This document shows positions 45,275 to 54,508 of a stretch of 64,000 nucleotides of DNA, piece by piece; the stretch's first letter is position 1, and each line of letters starts with the position of its first letter. Source of the stretch: Mesorhizobium sp. 113-3-3 (GTDB lineage Bacteria > Pseudomonadota > Alphaproteobacteria > Rhizobiales > Rhizobiaceae); contig NZ_AP023243.1 of the NCBI RefSeq assembly GCF_016756495.1, positions 5,894,501 through 5,958,500 on the forward strand. The letters are read 5' to 3'. Position numbers and translations under genes: made by a program. The notes below the pieces were generated by a model. It made no database searches. It was given only the letters and a program-made list of their open reading frames with translations, and had not been told where the DNA came from.

Positions 45275-46858
45275 TCAATTAAGGCGCGGCGCGGCGTCCA
45301 GCAACATCTTCGTGTAACGATCCTGTGGCGAATGGAGGACTTCGTTCGTTCGCCCGGCCTCAACGATGTTCCCGTCCTTCATGATGATGATGGACTGTGC
45401 AATTTCCGAGACCAGTGGCAGGTTGTGCGTTATGAACAACATCGCAAGGCCATCCTTCTTCAGATCGAGCAGAAGCTCGACGACCGCTGCCTGCACAGAC
45501 ACGTCGAGAGCCGACGTAATCTCATCACAGACCAGAAGCTTCGGTTTCAACGCCAGCGCCCGGGCCACCGCGACGCGCTGGCGCTCGCCTCCAGACAGAT
45601 CCGAGGGATACAGGTTGACTACTCTTTGCGGCAGTCGAACGCGGTCGAGCAGCGACCGGACCTCCGCGCCGACCCTCGCCTTGTCTGTCATCCCGGTCAG
45701 GCGAACGGCGCGTGCGATGCTTTGAGCGATCGATTCCTTGGGGTTGAGCGAGCGGTCAGGGTTCTGGAACACGATCTGCATGGCACTCAGATCAGCCTTG
45801 GAACGGCTCGACACGGCGAAGGGCATCGCATGGCCTTCAAACAACAAGGTGCCGGTGGCATTGCCGTGCAAACCCGTCACGCACCGGCCTGTCGTGGTCT
45901 TGCCGCTGCCGCTGCCGCCGACCAGCCCCACGCATTCGCCTTTGCCGACGGAGAATGAGATGCCGTGCACGACCTCGACGTGGCCATGAGAGGCGCGCAG
46001 GTTCTTCACCTCGAGGACGTTCTGGAATTCAAGAGCGCTGTCGCTCCTGGCATCAGCCGCAGGACCTGGACCATCAGTCACCAGTCGGGGTATGGCGTCG
46101 AGGAGCATGCGCGTATAATCGTCGCGCGGCTGCGAAAACACCTGCTCGCGGCCGCCTTGCTCGACAATCCTCCCAGACAGCATGACCGCCACCCGGTCGG
46201 CCACGACGTTCACAACCGCAAGGTCGTGGGTTACGTAGACCACGCTGGCATTGCTGGACTTGACCAGCCTGGCGATCAGCTCAAGGATCGTCTGCTGGGT
46301 CGAGACATCAAGGCCCGTCGTTGGCTCGTCCATCACGATCACCTGCGGAGACGTCATGAAGGCCATCGCAATGGCGATGCGCTGAAGCTGTCCGCCGCTC
46401 AGCTCGAAGGGATAGCGTTTCAAAAACCGTTCATCATCGGGGAGGTCGACGTTGCTCAGGGCCTCGGCCAGCAACGGCTTGAGGCTGGGTCCCGCGTGAC
46501 CATGCGCGGTAAGAAGTTCAGCCATCTGCTTGCCAATGGACATTCGTGGACTGAAGCTGGTGGTCGGATTTTGCGGTACCAGCGAGACCTTGCCGCCCTG
46601 AAAGGCACGCCTCTCGCGCCCCGAAAGCGAGAGGATGTCGGTACCGCCAATCATGATCTTGCCCGACGAAATGCGCATTCCCGGTCGCGCAAAGCCAAGC
46701 AAGCTCAGCGCGACAGAGGTCTTGCCCGATCCCGACTCGCCGATGATGGCCAGGACTTCGCCGCGTTTGACGGCTATGGATACGTCGCTGACGATTTCGC
46801 GGCCATTGAGATCGTGCATGAAAAGCGATTGCACGACGAGCGGAACTGCTTCGGGCAT
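45275..46858 (-). CDS. Oligopeptide-type ABC transporter, fused double ATP-binding protein (DppD-DppF-like)
   Basis: The protein has about 527 residues with two complete ABC domains. The first has GESGSGKTS, LSGGQLQRIAIAMAFM and VIVMDEPTTGLDVST. The second has GGSGSGKTT, LSGGERQRVAVARALAL and LVCDEITSALDVSV. Single-chain double ATPases of this kind are common in rhizobial peptide/opine importers. ATG 46858 comes one base after the stop of the permease gene; a frame to 46894 overlaps that gene. It drives the permease pair at 46860-48676. Confidence 0.93.
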   Translation of the reverse strand: MPEAVPLVVQSLFMHDLNGREIVSDVSIAVKRGEVLAIIGESGSGKTSVALSLLGFARPGMRISSGKIMIGGTDILSLSGRERRAFQGGKVSLVPQNPTTSFSPRMSIGKQMAELLTAHGHAGPSLKPLLAEALSNVDLPDDERFLKRYPFELSGGQLQRIAIAMAFMTSPQVIVMDEPTTGLDVSTQQTILELIARLVKSSNASVVYVTHDLAVVNVVADRVAVMLSGRIVEQGGREQVFSQPRDDYTRMLLDAIPRLVTDGPGPAADARSDSALEFQNVLEVKNLRASHGHVEVVHGISFSVGKGECVGLVGGSGSGKTTTGRCVTGLHGNATGTLLFEGHAMPFAVSSRSKADLSAMQIVFQNPDRSLNPKESIAQSIARAVRLTGMTDKARVGAEVRSLLDRVRLPQRVVNLYPSDLSGGERQRVAVARALALKPKLLVCDEITSALDVSVQAAVVELLLDLKKDGLAMLFITHNLPLVSEIAQSIIIMKDGNIVEAGRTNEVLHSPQDRYTKMLLDAAPRLN

Positions 46859-46859
46859 T

Positions 46860-47690
46860 TCAAATCTCTTTCGAGCGACCAACCGAGCGCGCAAAGCTGT
46901 CGGTCAGCACATTGACGGCAACGGAGAAGACGGCAATCGCTAGCGCCGGCGCGATGGCAATCCATGGCGAGATGGTGATGCCAATTCGGTTTTCGCTGAT
47001 CATCAGGCCCCAGTCGGCCGCCGGCGGCGGCAGACCCAGGCCTAGATAGCTAAGCGAGGCGTACAGAATGATCGATCCGCAAAGCCGCACACCGAAGTCG
47101 GCGAGAACCGGCGTCAGTACGTTGGGAAGGATGTCGAGGAAACAGATCGCCGTCCAGCTTTCGCCGCGGGCAAGGGCCGCCTCCACATACTCGTTCTTGG
47201 AGATATCCATCGTAATCAAACGCACGATGCGGAAGATGCGGGGAGAGTGCAGGATAACGATGCCGACTATGACGGTTGGCAGGCTGGGCCCGGTCGAGGC
47301 GAGAAGCACCAGGAGGAAGATGGCCGGCGGCAAGGCATAGATGACATCGGAGACTGCGATCAGCAGGACATCGAGAGGCCCTCGCCGCAGCCCGGAATAG
47401 ATGCCGAGCGGCACGGCCACGATATAGGCCGCGATGGTCGCGCACAGTGCGACCACGAGCACCGTCCTGCCGCCGTAAAGGAAACGGCTGAAAGTGTCGC
47501 GGCCGAGGAAATCGGTTCCGAGCCAATGCTCGTGCGTTATGGGCGCGAACGGAGCGCCGACGATTTCATCAAAGGCGTAGGGGCTGAAATAGGGTCCAAG
47601 CGTTGCAAGAGCGACGATGGCCACGACCAGGATCAGGGCGATGCGCGCTGCGGGCTTGGCCAGCATAAGGCGCAGGACAGAAGTGGACAT
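46860..47690 (-). CDS. Oligopeptide-type ABC transporter permease (DppC-like)
   Basis: The protein has 276 residues. The characteristic HEHWLGTDFLGRDTFSRFLYGGRTVL of DppC/OppC proteins is present, as is the EAA loop with ALARGESWTAICFLDILPNV. About five to six membrane segments are seen. It follows the DppB-like gene by 17 bp. Confidence 0.93.
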   Translation of the reverse strand: MSTSVLRLMLAKPAARIALILVVAIVALATLGPYFSPYAFDEIVGAPFAPITHEHWLGTDFLGRDTFSRFLYGGRTVLVVALCATIAAYIVAVPLGIYSGLRRGPLDVLLIAVSDVIYALPPAIFLLVLLASTGPSLPTVIVGIVILHSPRIFRIVRLITMDISKNEYVEAALARGESWTAICFLDILPNVLTPVLADFGVRLCGSIILYASLSYLGLGLPPPAADWGLMISENRIGITISPWIAIAPALAIAVFSVAVNVLTDSFARSVGRSKEI

Positions 47691-47707
47691 GGACCAATCT
47701 CCCCGGC

Positions 47708-48676
47708 TCAGTTCTTCCCGCGCGCGACGCGCAGTCTTGGGTTCAGGAGAAGGATCAGCGCTTCCGACACCAGGTTGATGAGCACGTAGGTGGCGGTGAT
47801 GATCAGCGTGATGGCGAGCACTGTCGGCATGTCACGGTTGATCACCGCATCTGAAAGCGCGCTGCCGATTCCGGGCAGTTGGAAGACGGATTCCGTGACC
47901 ACGACCCCACCCGCCAGCCAGGCGGCATTCAAGGCGATCGTCTGAATGGTCGGGGTGATGGTGTTGGGCAGAACGTGCCACATCAAAACCCGCGCGGGAC
48001 TAATCCCGCGTAGCCGCACCATGTAGATGTACTCGGCGCTCAGCACTTCGAGGGCCACTGCCCGAACCATGCGCACGACCTGTGCGAGTGTCGTGCCGAG
48101 CAGCGTCAGCACCGGCAAGATGAAGAGCCTGGATTGGGATGAAAGAGGCAGGCTGTCATTGATCAGCGAAACCGGCGGCAGCCAGCGCAGATAGACCGCG
48201 AAAAGCACGATCAGCACGGTGCCAATGACGAACTCGGGCAAGGCAACCGTGACGATGGTCGGGACAGATATCAGGTGATCCGCCAACCTGTCCTTGTAGA
48301 TCGCCGCGACAATGCCAAGGACGAATGAGAGCGGTATCAGCAGCAGCAGCGAGGTGACCGTCAGCACCATCGTGTTGACGGCCCTTGGCCCGATCGCTTC
48401 CCATACCGGCCGGCCAGAGGGAATCGATCGTCCAAAATCCCCAGTGAGGGCGCCTTCGATCCAGCTGAAATACTGCACGACCGCAGGCCGATCCATGCCG
48501 AATTCGCGCCTGAGCGCCTCGACCGCCGAGGGGTCGGCCTTCGCTCCGAGTGCAGCACGGGCCGGATCTCCCGGCAGATATTGGGTCGCGGTGAAGACAA
48601 CGACGGAAACGGCAAACAGCGTGACGAAAGCCAGGACTATTCTCGTCAGCAGAAGCTGCAGCAATGGCTTGTTCAA
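47708..48676 (-). CDS. Oligopeptide-type ABC transporter permease (DppB-like)
   Basis: The protein has 322 residues and six membrane segments. The DppB pattern is clear: N-terminal YLPGDPARAALG, DRPAVVQYFSWIEGALTGDFG, and EAA loop SAEYIYMVRLRGISPARVLM. It starts 66 bp after the binding-protein stop, and that gap contains the strong hairpin at 48704-48734. Confidence 0.93.
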   Translation of the reverse strand: MNKPLLQLLLTRIVLAFVTLFAVSVVVFTATQYLPGDPARAALGAKADPSAVEALRREFGMDRPAVVQYFSWIEGALTGDFGRSIPSGRPVWEAIGPRAVNTMVLTVTSLLLLIPLSFVLGIVAAIYKDRLADHLISVPTIVTVALPEFVIGTVLIVLFAVYLRWLPPVSLINDSLPLSSQSRLFILPVLTLLGTTLAQVVRMVRAVALEVLSAEYIYMVRLRGISPARVLMWHVLPNTITPTIQTIALNAAWLAGGVVVTESVFQLPGIGSALSDAVINRDMPTVLAITLIITATYVLINLVSEALILLLNPRLRVARGKN

Positions 48677-48703
48677 GGGCTATCACTCTTCAAATGAGAG
48701 GAA

Positions 48704-48734
48704 GCCGCCGTGGCCCTATTGGCGCCACGGCGGC
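48704..48734 (-). terminator. Intercistronic hairpin between the peptide-binding protein and permease genes
   Basis: GCCGCCGTGG (48704-48713) pairs perfectly with CCACGGCGGC (48725-48734) around an 11-nt loop, 8 bp after the binding-protein stop on the minus strand. No U-run follows. It probably attenuates or processes the transcript, so that the binding protein is made in excess over the permeases. Confidence 0.6.
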
Positions 48735-48742
48735 CTTGCTGT

Positions 48743-50323
48743 TTACGCGAGATAGACACTTTCGAATTGATAGTAGCCGAGGTTTCTCTGGGTGGAGGGA
48801 ACGATGTTCTTGACCTTGGCGCTGGCCGCGTCGAGGAGATCGCGGAAGCCCCAGATAATATAGGCTCCCTCGTTCCAGAGCACCTTCTGCGCCTCCACGT
48901 AATATTCGCGGCGTTTGGGGGCGTCGAATGTGGTTCTCGCCTTGCTGACCCATTTGTCGAACGCGTCGCTGGTCCAATCCGGTTCGTTCCAGTAGGCGCC
49001 GCGTGCATAGCCCTGGCCGAATTGGGATTCGAGGGTGTGCTGCCCCCAGTCCGAACTTCCCATCTGGGTCTTCTTGAAGTTCGGGCCGGAATAGTAGCTG
49101 TCAGGCGGGACGACCATGAGCTCGATGTTCACGCCGATTTTCTTCGCCTGATTGGCGATGAGGGTGGCCGACGCCTGCATGCCTGGAGCGGCGTCGGACG
49201 TGTAGAGCGTGATTGACTGGCTGTTGTCGTAGCCCGCCTGCTTGAGCAGCGATTTGGCCTGATCCGGATCGTACGTTCGTTGCGGGAGTTCGGATGCATA
49301 GTCCGGATCGGTGATGCAATGCAGATCGTTGCCGATCCTGCCATAGCCGGATAGCGCATTGTCGAGCAGTTGCTGGCGATCGACCATGAGCCTGAACGCC
49401 TGCCGCACCTTCACGTCGGTAAATGGCTTCAGGTTTGTCATCATGAATTGATCGGTCGTGGCGCCGCTTTTGGAGCGTAGGAGCACAAGCGCGGGATTCG
49501 CTTCAATGAGCCGCGCCAAGCTTCCATCGAGCTGGGCTACAGCGTCGACCTGGCCGGCCACAAGCGCATTCATGCGGGCGGTGGGGTCGTTTATCGCGAT
49601 GAACTCGACCCCATCCAGATAGGGCTGACCTGCCGTGCGATAATTGTCGCTGCGTGCCAGTGTCACCCGCTGGCCGCGCGACCACGACACGAACTTGAAG
49701 GGTCCGGTGCCGATCGGCCTTTCGAAGTCGGTCGTGCCGTCCTTGATGAGGAACATCACCTTGCTGCCCAGCACCTGCGGCAGGAGGGCATAAGGCTGCT
49801 TCAGCTCGATTTCGACGGTGCTGGCGTCCAATGCGCGCACGCCCTTCGGTTCCAGAAGCGGAGCCAGGTTGGGGTATGCATCGGCTTTGTTGTCGGGATT
49901 GAGGATGTACTGGATGGTGTAGGCTACATCCTTGGCGGTGAAGGGGGCGCCGTCGTGCCACACCACACCTTTCTTGAGCTTGATCTTCCAGATGTTGCCT
50001 TCAGTGTTGTGGGTGAAGTCATCGGCCAGCTTGTTGTACAGATTGCCGTCCTTATCGAAGTCCGTGAGCCGATCGAAGATCGACTGGGCGACAGCGAAAT
50101 CCATATCGCCGGTCGAGATGAAAGGGTTGAGCGACGACTTCGCGCCGGCCGCTCCAAGGCCGACCCGGAGGGTCCCTCCCCGTTTCGGTTCGTCGGCAAG
50201 GGCCGGGCGAAGCCCGACCCCCGCAAGCACCATGCCCGTGCCCATCAACAATCCCGTTTTCAATAGATCGCGGCGGCCGATAAGCGTCGGATCAGCGTAA
50301 GGGCGATTGATGTCCTTGCTCAT
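48743..50323 (-). CDS. Oligopeptide-type ABC substrate-binding protein (SBP family 5)
   Basis: The 526-residue precursor has a twin-arginine signal (GRRDLLKTGLLMGTGMVLAGV) ending near LRPALADEP. The mature protein is a family 5 (DppA/OppA) binding protein, with RGGTLRVGLG, WHDGAPFTAKDVAYTIQ and IGTGPFKFVSWSRGQ. It binds peptides or peptide-like compounds such as opines or glutathione in the periplasm. The gene lies 80 bp after the DapA-family gene and is followed by a strong hairpin. Confidence 0.93.
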   Translation of the reverse strand: MSKDINRPYADPTLIGRRDLLKTGLLMGTGMVLAGVGLRPALADEPKRGGTLRVGLGAAGAKSSLNPFISTGDMDFAVAQSIFDRLTDFDKDGNLYNKLADDFTHNTEGNIWKIKLKKGVVWHDGAPFTAKDVAYTIQYILNPDNKADAYPNLAPLLEPKGVRALDASTVEIELKQPYALLPQVLGSKVMFLIKDGTTDFERPIGTGPFKFVSWSRGQRVTLARSDNYRTAGQPYLDGVEFIAINDPTARMNALVAGQVDAVAQLDGSLARLIEANPALVLLRSKSGATTDQFMMTNLKPFTDVKVRQAFRLMVDRQQLLDNALSGYGRIGNDLHCITDPDYASELPQRTYDPDQAKSLLKQAGYDNSQSITLYTSDAAPGMQASATLIANQAKKIGVNIELMVVPPDSYYSGPNFKKTQMGSSDWGQHTLESQFGQGYARGAYWNEPDWTSDAFDKWVSKARTTFDAPKRREYYVEAQKVLWNEGAYIIWGFRDLLDAASAKVKNIVPSTQRNLGYYQFESVYLA

Positions 50324-50403
50324 TTCAACATTCCCTCTGTTTTGATTGTTTTATTTGCCTGTTTTAGTCGACGAACGGACGGGCAGTTGCAGCCGATCCC
50401 GGC

Positions 50404-51282
50404 TCAGGTAAGCAGCCCGGCATGCTTGAGAGCCTTGAGGATGTTGTCCTGATCCTCCTTCGCCAGGTTGCCATTCGGCAGGCGCGGTTCACCCACTTTG
50501 CGGCCCTGGGCATTGATCGCGAACTTGATGCGGGCGGGAAAATTGACCCCCTTGGTCATTTCGCGGGCGAGCGGTGCGATCTTGTCCGTAAGCCGGCGGC
50601 CGAGCGCGTAGTCGCCCGCCGCATGCGCGGCATGAATCTCGACATATTGCTTCGGGATGACGCTGTTGATGCCCGAAATCGAGGCCTTTGCCCCGAACAG
50701 GAAGCTCGCAATGTTCACGCTGTCGGCACCCGCGGCGATGACAACCCGGTCTCCAACGGTCTGGACCAGCTCGGTCACGGGCTCCAGCGCCACTTCCTTC
50801 AGGCAGATGACCTCGGGCAGCGTGGCAATGCGCTGCATGACGGCCGGCGGGTTGAAGAAATGATTGTAGTAGATGATGGGAAGCGAGGTCGCCACCCCGA
50901 CATCCTGGATGAACTTGTCCAGCCCATCTCCCGACGGAGTATTGTAGATCGGCGGTCCAAGCATGAGGGCGCAGGCGCCGTTCTGCTTGGCGATTTGACC
51001 ACGCTTTATCGCGTCGCGGGTAGTCGTCGTGATTATCCCGGCGATGACGCGCAGCTTGCTGCTGGTTGTTGCCACGCCCACCAGGATCCCGAGTTCTTCG
51101 GCGGAAAGTTCATCGCCTGAACCGGTGCTACCGCCGACCACGGCGAGGTTGATGCCCGCGCTCTCCATGAACTTCAGTTCGTCCTTGAACAGCTCAAGGT
51201 CCAGATCACCATCGGGTTTGAAGGTCGAAACGAGCGGCGGGATGATCCCCTTGATCTCGTCTTTTTGAAGCACAGTCGTCAT
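50404..51282 (-). CDS. DapA-family aldolase/lyase (member 3)
   Basis: The protein has about 292 residues. Substrate motif GGSTGSGDELSAEE, supporting tyrosine in IIYYNHFF, and Schiff-base lysine in VICLKEVALEP are present. I place the start at ATG 51282 because AAGGA lies 6 nt upstream; the ATG two codons earlier (51288) is too close to it. This first gene of the peptide-importer unit presumably cleaves or forms a 2-keto acid linked to the imported compound. It is only distantly similar to the DapA-family proteins at 15465 and 31917. Confidence 0.87.
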   Translation of the reverse strand: MTTVLQKDEIKGIIPPLVSTFKPDGDLDLELFKDELKFMESAGINLAVVGGSTGSGDELSAEELGILVGVATTSSKLRVIAGIITTTTRDAIKRGQIAKQNGACALMLGPPIYNTPSGDGLDKFIQDVGVATSLPIIYYNHFFNPPAVMQRIATLPEVICLKEVALEPVTELVQTVGDRVVIAAGADSVNIASFLFGAKASISGINSVIPKQYVEIHAAHAAGDYALGRRLTDKIAPLAREMTKGVNFPARIKFAINAQGRKVGEPRLPNGNLAKEDQDNILKALKHAGLLT

Positions 51283-51294
51283 CGCCATTCCTTA

Positions 51295-51309
51295 TTTCAC
51301 TCAGTGAAA
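51295..51309. promoter_or_regulatory. Probable IclR-type operator TTTCACTCAGTGAAA
   Basis: Perfect 7-bp arms surround a central C, immediately upstream of the DapA-family start at the head of the unit that ends with the IclR gene. The nearby TATTACTGAATGAA (51316-51329) may be a second, weaker half-site. IclR-family operators are commonly palindromes of this length and form. Confidence 0.55.
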
Positions 51310-51378
51310 GTAACTATTACTGAATGAACATCTCGTGAAGCGCTTCGCTTGTCAAGAGCGTTTTGCACAACGGGCTAG

Positions 51379-51723
51379 AACGACGTTTCCCCGGTCGGCG
51401 GAAAGAGGCCTGGGATTCCGTCCATCGACGCGGATCGCGGGTACTTTGTTCCATGGAAGGAGCTGGAGCTTGCTCAACGACGATACGCGCAGTCGATTGA
51501 CTTCGTTGCCTCAGCGCGCGCCAAGGGCAGACTTGAAAGCTCGCCGATCATTGTGCAATTCGAATTAGGGGCCGGCGAGTCTTGCACCCGTGCTGCCGAG
51601 GATAGAGGGCGAGTCCTTACCGCCTTGGATGTCCCAACCTTCGGAGATTGGCGCATCCTGTGCGCCATTTCGCTTCGATTGTTTGTCGGTTGCGATATGG
51701 CAGCCACAAACGAGGATAGATAA
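51379..51723 (+). pseudogene. Possible gene remnant: 114-codon frame without a start
   Basis: In the region between the DapA unit (minus) and the second amino-acid importer (plus), one plus-strand frame is open from just after a TAG at 51376 to a TAA at 51721-51723. It reads like protein (for example RGYFVPWKELELAQRRYAQS, then IIVQFELGAGE), but no ATG, GTG or TTG occurs near its beginning. It may be the 3' end of a decayed gene. I do not recognise the family. It could also be chance in GC-rich DNA. Confidence 0.25.
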
Positions 51724-51759
51724 TTATACAAAATCTATAGACAAACAGGCATCCTCAAT

Positions 51760-52635
51760 ATGGTAGTCGATACGCCGGAGCCAAGGATAGCAGCCAGCAC
51801 CTCCTGGCCCGTCGGCCTCATAGCCGCGGCTATAATCACGATCATAGGGCTTCAGGCCATGTTGACCGTGATGACCAGTCCACAAATGCAGTGGCCGGTC
51901 ATCGCACAATACGTCTTTGCACCCATAATCGTCATTGGGGTTGCGACCACGATAGTGATCACATTTGGGGCATGGCTAATTGGCCTTTGCGGCGGCCTTC
52001 TGATCGTTTTCCTGCGATCCTCCCGCATTCGCCTCTTACGCATAATTTCAGTATCTTATGTCTCAATATTGAGATCTATCCCACCTTTGGTGCAGATACT
52101 ATTTTGGTATAATCTTGCTACATTTATTCCGACGATCAGCCTTGGAATGCCAAGGTGGAATCTCGGCTTTTCGATCCCCACAAATACACTTCTTCCTCCT
52201 CTTGCCGCCTGCCTGATCGCACTGGGGCTTAATCAGGCAGCCTACATGAGCGAAATCATCCGAAGTGGGCTGCTTGGCGTTCAGGCCGGTCAAAAGGAAG
52301 CAGCAAGGGCCCTGGGCATGACGAATGCCAAGTCCTTCAGACGTGTCGTGGCGCCTCAAGCCATTCGAATTGTACTGCCCTCGATTGGCAACGATGCCGT
52401 CAGTTTGATGAAAGCTACCTCGTTGGTCTCGGTCGTCGGCGTGGGCGATTTGATGACACGCGCACAGAGCATCTACTCGGTTAACTACCAGGTCATTCCG
52501 CTGCTGATGGTCGCCAGCCTTTGGTACTTGGCGCTTACGACCATCATGGTCGGCTTGCAATTCTGGTTGGAAACCAAACTCTCCAGAGGCTTCAGGCCCG
52601 TAGACGAGAAGCGCAGCCTGCCCAGGTCCCAATAG
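51760..52635 (+). CDS. Amino-acid ABC transporter permease (second polar-amino-acid importer)
   Basis: The protein has 291 residues. An N-terminal extension carries one additional membrane segment (VGLIAAAIITIIGLQAMLTV). The permease core then has LRSIPPLVQILFWYNL and the ATPase-contact loop GQKEAARALGMTNAKSFRRVVAPQAIRIVLP. Its gene precedes the ATPase and binding-protein genes, an order opposite to the importer at 13007. No strong ribosome binding site is visible before ATG 51760. Confidence 0.9.
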   Translation: MVVDTPEPRIAASTSWPVGLIAAAIITIIGLQAMLTVMTSPQMQWPVIAQYVFAPIIVIGVATTIVITFGAWLIGLCGGLLIVFLRSSRIRLLRIISVSYVSILRSIPPLVQILFWYNLATFIPTISLGMPRWNLGFSIPTNTLLPPLAACLIALGLNQAAYMSEIIRSGLLGVQAGQKEAARALGMTNAKSFRRVVAPQAIRIVLPSIGNDAVSLMKATSLVSVVGVGDLMTRAQSIYSVNYQVIPLLMVASLWYLALTTIMVGLQFWLETKLSRGFRPVDEKRSLPRSQ

Positions 52636-52687
52636 CTGTGGCACCTAACCGCCTTGCACACGCTCTCGAACTCTTTTCGAGGATTTC

Positions 52688-53521
52688 ATGACCAAGACCG
52701 ACTCGCATCGAGACCGCCCACAGGCGGGCGCCAGTGCTCTTGTCAGATTGCACAATGTCTCCAAGAGCTACGGTGGCCGAAAGATTCTGGATGGGATCAC
52801 GCTGAATGTGCGGGAAGGAGAGACACGCTGCATTATCGGCCCTTCTGGATCGGGCAAAAGCACACTCCTTCGCTGCATCAATGCCCTGACAGACTTCGAT
52901 GAGGGATCAATTTTCGTAGCTGAGCGCAGAGTCGGATATAGCCAGGCGCGGCTCAAAAACACACTTCGCCCTTGGAGCGAAGCCGAGGCTTCCGCATTTC
53001 GCAGCGGAATCGGTTTTGTCTCTCAAAGCATCAATTTGTTCCAGCACCGGACAATCCTCGACAATGTCGCGGAGGGACCGATTCACGTTCTTTCAATCCC
53101 CCGCGCCGAGGCTCGCAGCCGAGCTGAAGCCTTGCTCGCATCGGTCGGTCTCTCCGACAAGATCAATGACTATCCAGTGCAGCTCTCGGGGGGAGAGCAG
53201 CAGCGCGCCGCGATCGCCAGGGCCTTGGCGATGAAGCCACGCATAATGCTCTTCGACGAGCCAACAAGCGCCCTCGATCCCGAACTCGTCGACGAAGTCC
53301 TCGCCGTGATGAGGGCCCTTTCGCAATCGGGCATGACGATGCTCGTGGTTACCCACGAAATGCAGTTTGCCGAGCAGGCCGGTGACACGGTGACCGTGAT
53401 GGATGCCGGAAAGATAGCCGAGGAAGGACCCGTTCAAGAGGTCTTTTCGCGACCTCAAAGCCTCAGGGCGATCTCGCTCCTGAAGAGAAAATCACTGCAA
53501 GCGTCATTCATATCAACTTGA
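52688..53521 (+). CDS. Amino-acid ABC transporter ATP-binding protein (second importer)
   Basis: The protein has 277 residues. Walker A GPSGSGKST, signature LSGGEQQRAAIARALAM, Walker B IMLFDEPTSALDPELVD and switch histidine in VVTHE are present. The N-terminus has about 18 extra residues. GAGGATTTC precedes the ATG. It lies 52 bp after the permease and 12 bp before the binding-protein gene. Confidence 0.93.
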   Translation: MTKTDSHRDRPQAGASALVRLHNVSKSYGGRKILDGITLNVREGETRCIIGPSGSGKSTLLRCINALTDFDEGSIFVAERRVGYSQARLKNTLRPWSEAEASAFRSGIGFVSQSINLFQHRTILDNVAEGPIHVLSIPRAEARSRAEALLASVGLSDKINDYPVQLSGGEQQRAAIARALAMKPRIMLFDEPTSALDPELVDEVLAVMRALSQSGMTMLVVTHEMQFAEQAGDTVTVMDAGKIAEEGPVQEVFSRPQSLRAISLLKRKSLQASFIST

Positions 53522-53533
53522 AAGGAAAGCAGC

Positions 53534-54442
53534 ATGACTTCTAGGAAAATCTCGTCCGCTATCATGACATCGATGATCGGAGTGCTGGCCTGGGGAAGCT
53601 TCAGTGCGACTGCGATGGCCGATGACGCGGAGCGGCAAGCGGCCCAGAAGCTGCTGCCGGCGCAATACCGCGACGCCGGCGTTTTGAAAGTTGCCGCTTC
53701 AGTCGTCTACCCACCGCATTCGTATCTCAAGGAAGGCACAACCGAATGGACCGGATATGAAATCGATCTGTTCAACGCCATCGCGGCTGTCCTCGATGTC
53801 AAGGTTGAATACGTCCAGGCGCCTTTTCAGCAGTTGGTAGCGGGCGTCGCGTCTGGCCGATCCGACGTCGCCCTCGGAGATCTTGGTGATAACGACCTGC
53901 GCCAGGAAAAGGTCGACTTCATCGACCATAGCCAGATCACTTTCCAGCTTTCGGTTCCAGCGGGCAATCCCGAGCACATCAAGACCGTTTTCGATCTTTG
54001 CGGCCGGGAGCTGGGCACCGTGCAGGGAACGACTGACGTTGTAAAAAAGGCCCTTGAAAAATGCGAGTCCAAGGGCTTTCCAGCACCTAAATTCATAGCC
54101 TTTCCGGACGAAACGTCCCGATATCAGGCCCAGCAGTCGGGTCGTATCCCGCAGACAAGTGACCAGCAGACCGATACCGCGCGTTACTTCAAGAAGAACG
54201 GCATCTTCAAGGAACTTGACTACGTCGCGGCTCCGGAGTTCGGCAATCTATACATCGGCTACATCGTCAATAAGGGAAATGCCGGACTGTCGAATGCTCT
54301 TCTCGCTGGTCTCGAAGTGCTCATCCGCGACGGGACTTATGCAAAGATCCTCGCCAAGTGGGATGCGAGCGATAACGCGCTCAAAAATGCCGGGATCAAC
54401 ATAGGGAGTGAGGCCACGAACTGGAAGCAGCCTCGCGTTTAG
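53534..54442 (+). CDS. Amino-acid-type ABC substrate-binding protein (SBP family 3, second importer)
   Basis: The 302-residue precursor has a signal peptide ending near ATAMADD. The family 3 core (GVLKVAASVVYPPHSYLKEG, WTGYEIDLFNAIAAVL) is followed by GVASGRSDVALGDLG. AAAGGAAAGCAGC precedes the ATG. It is directly upstream of an LLM flavin monooxygenase gene (54509), suggesting the imported compound is oxidised by that enzyme. Confidence 0.92.
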   Translation: MTSRKISSAIMTSMIGVLAWGSFSATAMADDAERQAAQKLLPAQYRDAGVLKVAASVVYPPHSYLKEGTTEWTGYEIDLFNAIAAVLDVKVEYVQAPFQQLVAGVASGRSDVALGDLGDNDLRQEKVDFIDHSQITFQLSVPAGNPEHIKTVFDLCGRELGTVQGTTDVVKKALEKCESKGFPAPKFIAFPDETSRYQAQQSGRIPQTSDQQTDTARYFKKNGIFKELDYVAAPEFGNLYIGYIVNKGNAGLSNALLAGLEVLIRDGTYAKILAKWDASDNALKNAGINIGSEATNWKQPRV

Positions 54443-54508
54443 GAGGAAGCGCATCCACCCGCGCGACCGCTTGTCAAAGATATCCATCCGTGAGCAAGGA
54501 GACTGCCT

